From contig NZ_FOIR01000001.1 in NCBI RefSeq assembly GCF_900111145.1, forward strand, positions 379,501-443,500: DNA of 64,000 nucleotides, read 5' to 3'. The number at the start of each line of letters is the position of its first letter. The stretch's first letter is position 1. This stretch comes from Roseivirga pacifica. GTDB taxonomy: Bacteria; Bacteroidota; Bacteroidia; Cytophagales; Cyclobacteriaceae. The translations under genes and the position numbers were made by a program. A model generated the notes under the pieces. That model was not told where the DNA came from. It ran no database searches and saw nothing but the letters and a program-made list of their open reading frames with translations. Below, piece after piece: positions 60,885 to 64,000 of the stretch.

Positions 60885-63629
60885 TTAAGAAGGGCAAGCT
60901 ATCTGAAAATACTCATCTTGGCTAAGGCTCTGGGTAAATAGTTTGTTACCATTACCATCAAAGTAGATAATTACGTAGATGTTTGCCTCTTCTACGATTT
61001 TCACTGCAAAATACAGGCTTTCTGCTTCTGTTCCCAATACCTTAATGACATCGTAGGTTGGCTCAATTATTTCGCCTCGCACATCGCTGTAAATTCCCTG
61101 GCCATTTTCGGTGGTTACCAGCATAACCTTTTCGGTATCGTTGGCCTTGGTTAAGGTATAATCCAGCATGCCTTCATACTGGGCGGTTTCTAAGCCAATG
61201 TTGTGTAGAATCCACTCGTCTTCTATCCGTACCATGGCGAGGGTATCGTTCCAGTAGCGCACTTCATCAAAATCGAAGCCCGAAAGCTGCTTGTTCTGCT
61301 TATTGATAAAACCCTTAAAATTCGCTTTTTCGGCTACAAGTACGGTATCGGTATAAGGCTCAATTAGCTTAGTGTAGTTCGGCTTTATCAAAATTCTTTT
61401 AGCGGGGTTTATAACGCCAACTTTGCCAGCATCCAAAATGCTCACATACCCATTTTCGTTGGAGCCCATGCCATCGTACACAAAGTCGAGCAAGAACACA
61501 CCTAGGCTATCTACCAGCGCAGCGTTGGTCTTTTGCAAGCGAAGCATGTCTGGGTCTAAGGCAGTTACTTCTTTATAAGTAGCGGCCAAAATTTCCTTGC
61601 CGTTGTCGTTATAAATCTTGCGGTAATTCTTAAAGTTACTCAGCATAAAAAAGTCATGGTTAGCCTGCTCGCCAGTTTTTATGTAGCTCTGTGGCACCAG
61701 CAAACTCGGTGTCCACTCCTTGGTCATTAGTACTTGCTTACCGTTTTTGAAAACCGCCCAAGTAGAATCGTTTCGGGTGGCCATTACCATGTTTTCGCCC
61801 ATCAGGTGCAGCGAATCGAACTGCTGTGGTTTAACATTTGCCAACTGGTTGTAAAGCGTCCAACTTGAGTCTTTGGATACCGCCAACCAACGATCGTTGT
61901 CTTTTACTGCATCAAAAAGCTGCCCTTTCAGTTCTGGAAATGCATCGTGCCAAACCTCGGTACCATTTGGGCCTTGAAACTTCCAGCCATAGGCACGGTC
62001 ATAAATTTCTCTTTTCTGAAAAGGAATTACCTCATTGAAATTGAGATCTAAAATCCCCTCTTCACCATTCTTTTCAGCCCAAATTCTGCCATTCGGTAAT
62101 AGGTCTATATCTGTATACTCAAATGCCAGCGGTTCGTCTTTGCCTAAAAGAATAGCGTGTAACTGTTCAGGGTGAACCAAGGCTATTCCTTCTTCCTTTT
62201 CAAGCCATAAATAGCTCTGCAGTGTGTCAATCTGCGAAAATTCATTTTCGAAATAAGGCACACCGTTTACCGTGGTTAGTCCATAAAAGCCATTATCGTA
62301 AGTCCGAATAAAGCTGTTTGAAAGTACCGTGATTTCATCTTGTGGCGCCTCAATAATTACTTCGCCCGACTTATGAATGAGTATTTGTCCTTCTGCCTTT
62401 TGGATTACTACCAATCCGTAACCTACATCTTCGGCACTGGTAAATTCGTCTTCGTAAATAGTGCGACCATTTCTGCCCTGAATGCGGCTATGTCCGTTAA
62501 TTCTGCCATAAACAAAGTCGGTAAGAATAGGCTCGCACAAGTAGCTTTGCGGTAACTCCTTAAAGAAAGTAATCACCTTCACTTCGCCCTTAGCATCAAT
62601 AAGGCTGTAGCGACCACTCTCAAACTTTGGCACCCAAAAACCAGCTTCTAACGATGCACTATTGGCCAGCGAATCCATTTGGCTGCCAATGCTAAAATGC
62701 TCGAAGAATGTTTCCGAACCATATTGTTCTTTGTACAAATGGTAAACCCTGTTGGCAATTTTATCGGCTAAAGCGGTGCTTGGGTAGCGGTTCAAAAACT
62801 GCACGTAGCTTTCAATAGTGTTAACTCCAGTAGTGGCGTTGAATATCTCCACTTCAATTTCATCGCGGTAAGGCGACTGCGGGTATTCTTCCAAAAAGTC
62901 GATATAACTGTCTAGTGTTTTATCAGCTGTTAGGTCTTCATAAAGCAGCTTTTTGTGAAGGCTATCGGCAAGCGGATAGTCTTTTGCTTCTGGGTACTCC
63001 TCCATAAAAGACTCGTAGCTTTGCCATAGGTTAATACGCTGCGCGTCTTCAAATGCAATATGATCTCTTAAATCGATGGCTTGCGGCACCTGATTAGCAT
63101 CGGTATGCCTGTTTATAAAAACATTGTACTTGTCGATGGTGTGAATGGCCTTAACCTCTTCAAACTTTAAGGCATCAATTCTATCTTTTTGTGCCTCTAA
63201 ACTTACCGAGTCTGTTTTATACTCCTTTAAATCCTCAAGGTCTTTAGGGTCGCTAATAAGCTTTAGCTGGCTAATGGATTTTGTTACTGCCCAATAGGCC
63301 GTATCCACATTGTATGCGGTGTAGGTAGAATCTGAAAAAAGCTGGGCATACAAAGCGTAAGCCGCTGGGTTTAGGGTGTCCTTTTTTACGGCCTTATCCA
63401 AGTCCTCTCTGGCTTTATCCAAGTCTCCCTTTTCGTAATGACGGAACGCCCGCTTTGGAATGTCGATATTCCAAACCGTAAACAGGCTCGTCAAATACAC
63501 GGCAATTAGTAGCTTTCCCCTCAACGTCAAATCTTTAAGCGTGCAAAAATAATAATACGCAAAGCAAATGCCATTAACTAGCCCGTTAAAACTTGTTACA
63601 TCGGGTATAGTATTTGGTAGTAGCGGCAT
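60885..63629 (-). CDS. Large TPR/WG-repeat-like envelope protein
   Basis: A 914-residue protein. A hydrophobic segment (about 40-53, KLLIAVYLTSLFTVW) is followed by helical TPR-like repeats (60-310) and then many beta repeats of the WG type (RYSLIDAKGEVKVITFF, FYGLTTVNGVPYFENEFSQI, KVGVINPAKRILIKPNYT). Start is tentative: ATG 63629 puts ~38 residues before the membrane segment; a TTG nearer it is possible. Function is unknown; WG repeats are a common fold in Bacteroidetes cell-surface or periplasmic proteins. Co-transcribed with pafA. Confidence 0.72.
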   Translation of the reverse strand: MPLLPNTIPDVTSFNGLVNGICFAYYYFCTLKDLTLRGKLLIAVYLTSLFTVWNIDIPKRAFRHYEKGDLDKAREDLDKAVKKDTLNPAAYALYAQLFSDSTYTAYNVDTAYWAVTKSISQLKLISDPKDLEDLKEYKTDSVSLEAQKDRIDALKFEEVKAIHTIDKYNVFINRHTDANQVPQAIDLRDHIAFEDAQRINLWQSYESFMEEYPEAKDYPLADSLHKKLLYEDLTADKTLDSYIDFLEEYPQSPYRDEIEVEIFNATTGVNTIESYVQFLNRYPSTALADKIANRVYHLYKEQYGSETFFEHFSIGSQMDSLANSASLEAGFWVPKFESGRYSLIDAKGEVKVITFFKELPQSYLCEPILTDFVYGRINGHSRIQGRNGRTIYEDEFTSAEDVGYGLVVIQKAEGQILIHKSGEVIIEAPQDEITVLSNSFIRTYDNGFYGLTTVNGVPYFENEFSQIDTLQSYLWLEKEEGIALVHPEQLHAILLGKDEPLAFEYTDIDLLPNGRIWAEKNGEEGILDLNFNEVIPFQKREIYDRAYGWKFQGPNGTEVWHDAFPELKGQLFDAVKDNDRWLAVSKDSSWTLYNQLANVKPQQFDSLHLMGENMVMATRNDSTWAVFKNGKQVLMTKEWTPSLLVPQSYIKTGEQANHDFFMLSNFKNYRKIYNDNGKEILAATYKEVTALDPDMLRLQKTNAALVDSLGVFLLDFVYDGMGSNENGYVSILDAGKVGVINPAKRILIKPNYTKLIEPYTDTVLVAEKANFKGFINKQNKQLSGFDFDEVRYWNDTLAMVRIEDEWILHNIGLETAQYEGMLDYTLTKANDTEKVMLVTTENGQGIYSDVRGEIIEPTYDVIKVLGTEAESLYFAVKIVEEANIYVIIYFDGNGNKLFTQSLSQDEYFQIACPS

Positions 63630-63722
63630 TCACACAATAAATTACCCCTTTGTATGATTAGCCAGCATAAGTTTTAACTGAAAAAGAGTATGTTACAGTA
63701 AGTTCATAATTAACGCGCTAAC

Positions 63723-64000
63723 ATGAACAAACGATTGCACGCTGTACTGACTGTACTACTTTTATCGCTGTGCCTTATTTTTTCCTTTTCAGTAAGGGCA
63801 CAAACCGAGGACACCCGAGTACTAATAGGTGACCCGAACAAAACCTCTACCGGGCGGGTGCTGGTAAAGGGCAAGGTATTGGGTAAAGAAGAGCGCTCAG
63901 GGCTTTTCTCGGCTACTGTAGCCGTAAAAAACACCAACATAGGTGTAATAACTACAGAAGACGGCAGTTTCGAATTCACCATAAATACAGGCTCCTACAC
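63723..64000 (+). CDS. Outer-membrane protein with CarboxypepD-regulatory-like domain, 5' part only
   Basis: Ninety-two codons are visible, open at the window end. Signal peptide MNKRLHAVLTVLLLSLCLIF continues to VRAQ; from residue 46 on (VLVKGKVLGKEERSGLFSAT, VAVKNTNIGVITTEDGSFEF) the sequence has the G-x-V..T-x-x-G-x-F pattern of the carboxypeptidase-regulatory domain that heads TonB-dependent receptors and related barrels. The rest lies outside the window. Confidence 0.8.
   Translation, partial: MNKRLHAVLTVLLLSLCLIFSFSVRAQTEDTRVLIGDPNKTSTGRVLVKGKVLGKEERSGLFSATVAVKNTNIGVITTEDGSFEFTINTGSY

Noticed and set aside
1-64000. CRISPR array, prophage or insertion sequence
   Set aside because: No regular spaced repeats, transposase, integrase or phage structural gene was seen.

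Overview
The window reads as chromosomal DNA of a Bacteroidetes bacterium, most likely of the order Cytophagales (inference). Evidence: promoters of the TTTG-N18..20-TAnnTTTG type, GLPGLI and CarboxypepD-regulatory/outer-membrane-barrel proteins, many lipobox lipoproteins, a DUF4834 protein next to carB, PafA-type phosphatase, a SecA with the lineage-specific C-terminus, and weak Shine-Dalgarno use with one striking exception. A sodium-pump subunit (NqrF) would fit a marine or halotolerant lifestyle. No phage, CRISPR array, insertion sequence or rRNA was found.

Layout. 1-0.9 kb: 3' end of an MscS channel and a small coiled-coil lipoprotein. 1.3-6.9 kb: xylose locus (xylB-xylA-sugar symporter on minus, a GH43 lipoprotein divergent on plus, with an 18-bp perfect palindrome between them). 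6.9-10.8 kb: MFS exporter, tandem UspA protein, serine hydrolase. 10.8-20.4 kb: signalling block: an OmpR-type two-component pair, a GLPGLI/outer-membrane-barrel pair, and a LytS/LytTR pair. 20.5-26.5 kb (minus): lipoprotein, Crp/Fnr regulator, a lone nqrF, and the hom-metX methionine operon headed by a SAM-I riboswitch. 27-31 kb: beta-propeller lipoprotein, accD, TetR-KAS III operon with a perfect operator palindrome. 31-34.5 kb: TPR sensor kinase and response regulator. 34.6-40.8 kb: DUF4834, carB and three lipoproteins. 40.8-46.5 kb (minus): sucA-odhB-lpdA, the 2-oxoglutarate dehydrogenase complex. 46.7-49 kb: rpsP-rimM-trmD-rplS. 49.1-55.5 kb: small secreted protein, dapF, and the translationally overlapping secA / SPOR-like lipoprotein / M20 amidohydrolase. 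55.6-57.4 kb: two secreted proteins (one CAP domain) and an NlpC/P60 lipoprotein. 57.5-59.2 kb: adenylate-cyclase-like protein, then tRNA-Ala(GGC) preceded by a GIY-YIG nuclease gene and a relic of the tRNA's own 5' half. 59.2-64 kb: PafA phosphatase, a large WG-repeat-like protein, and the start of a CarboxypepD-regulatory outer-membrane protein cut by the window end.

The most unusual structure is at 58.73-59.13 kb. A GIY-YIG nuclease ORF sits between a 40-nt copy of the 5' half of tRNA-Ala(GGC), which keeps the promoter-like box, and the complete tRNA. The nuclease stop codon is nucleotides 8-10 of the tRNA, so RNase P processing should remove it from the mRNA. This looks like a minimal homing-type element that enters a tRNA gene at the anticodon arm, rebuilds the tRNA, and takes over its transcription. 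Other points worth checking: an AccD with none of its zinc-binding cysteines, twin mirror-image palindromes upstream of the SAM riboswitch promoter, two genes predicted to be leaderless, a possible small RNA at 31 kb, and a terminator embedded in the coding end of the opposing gene at 40.7 kb.
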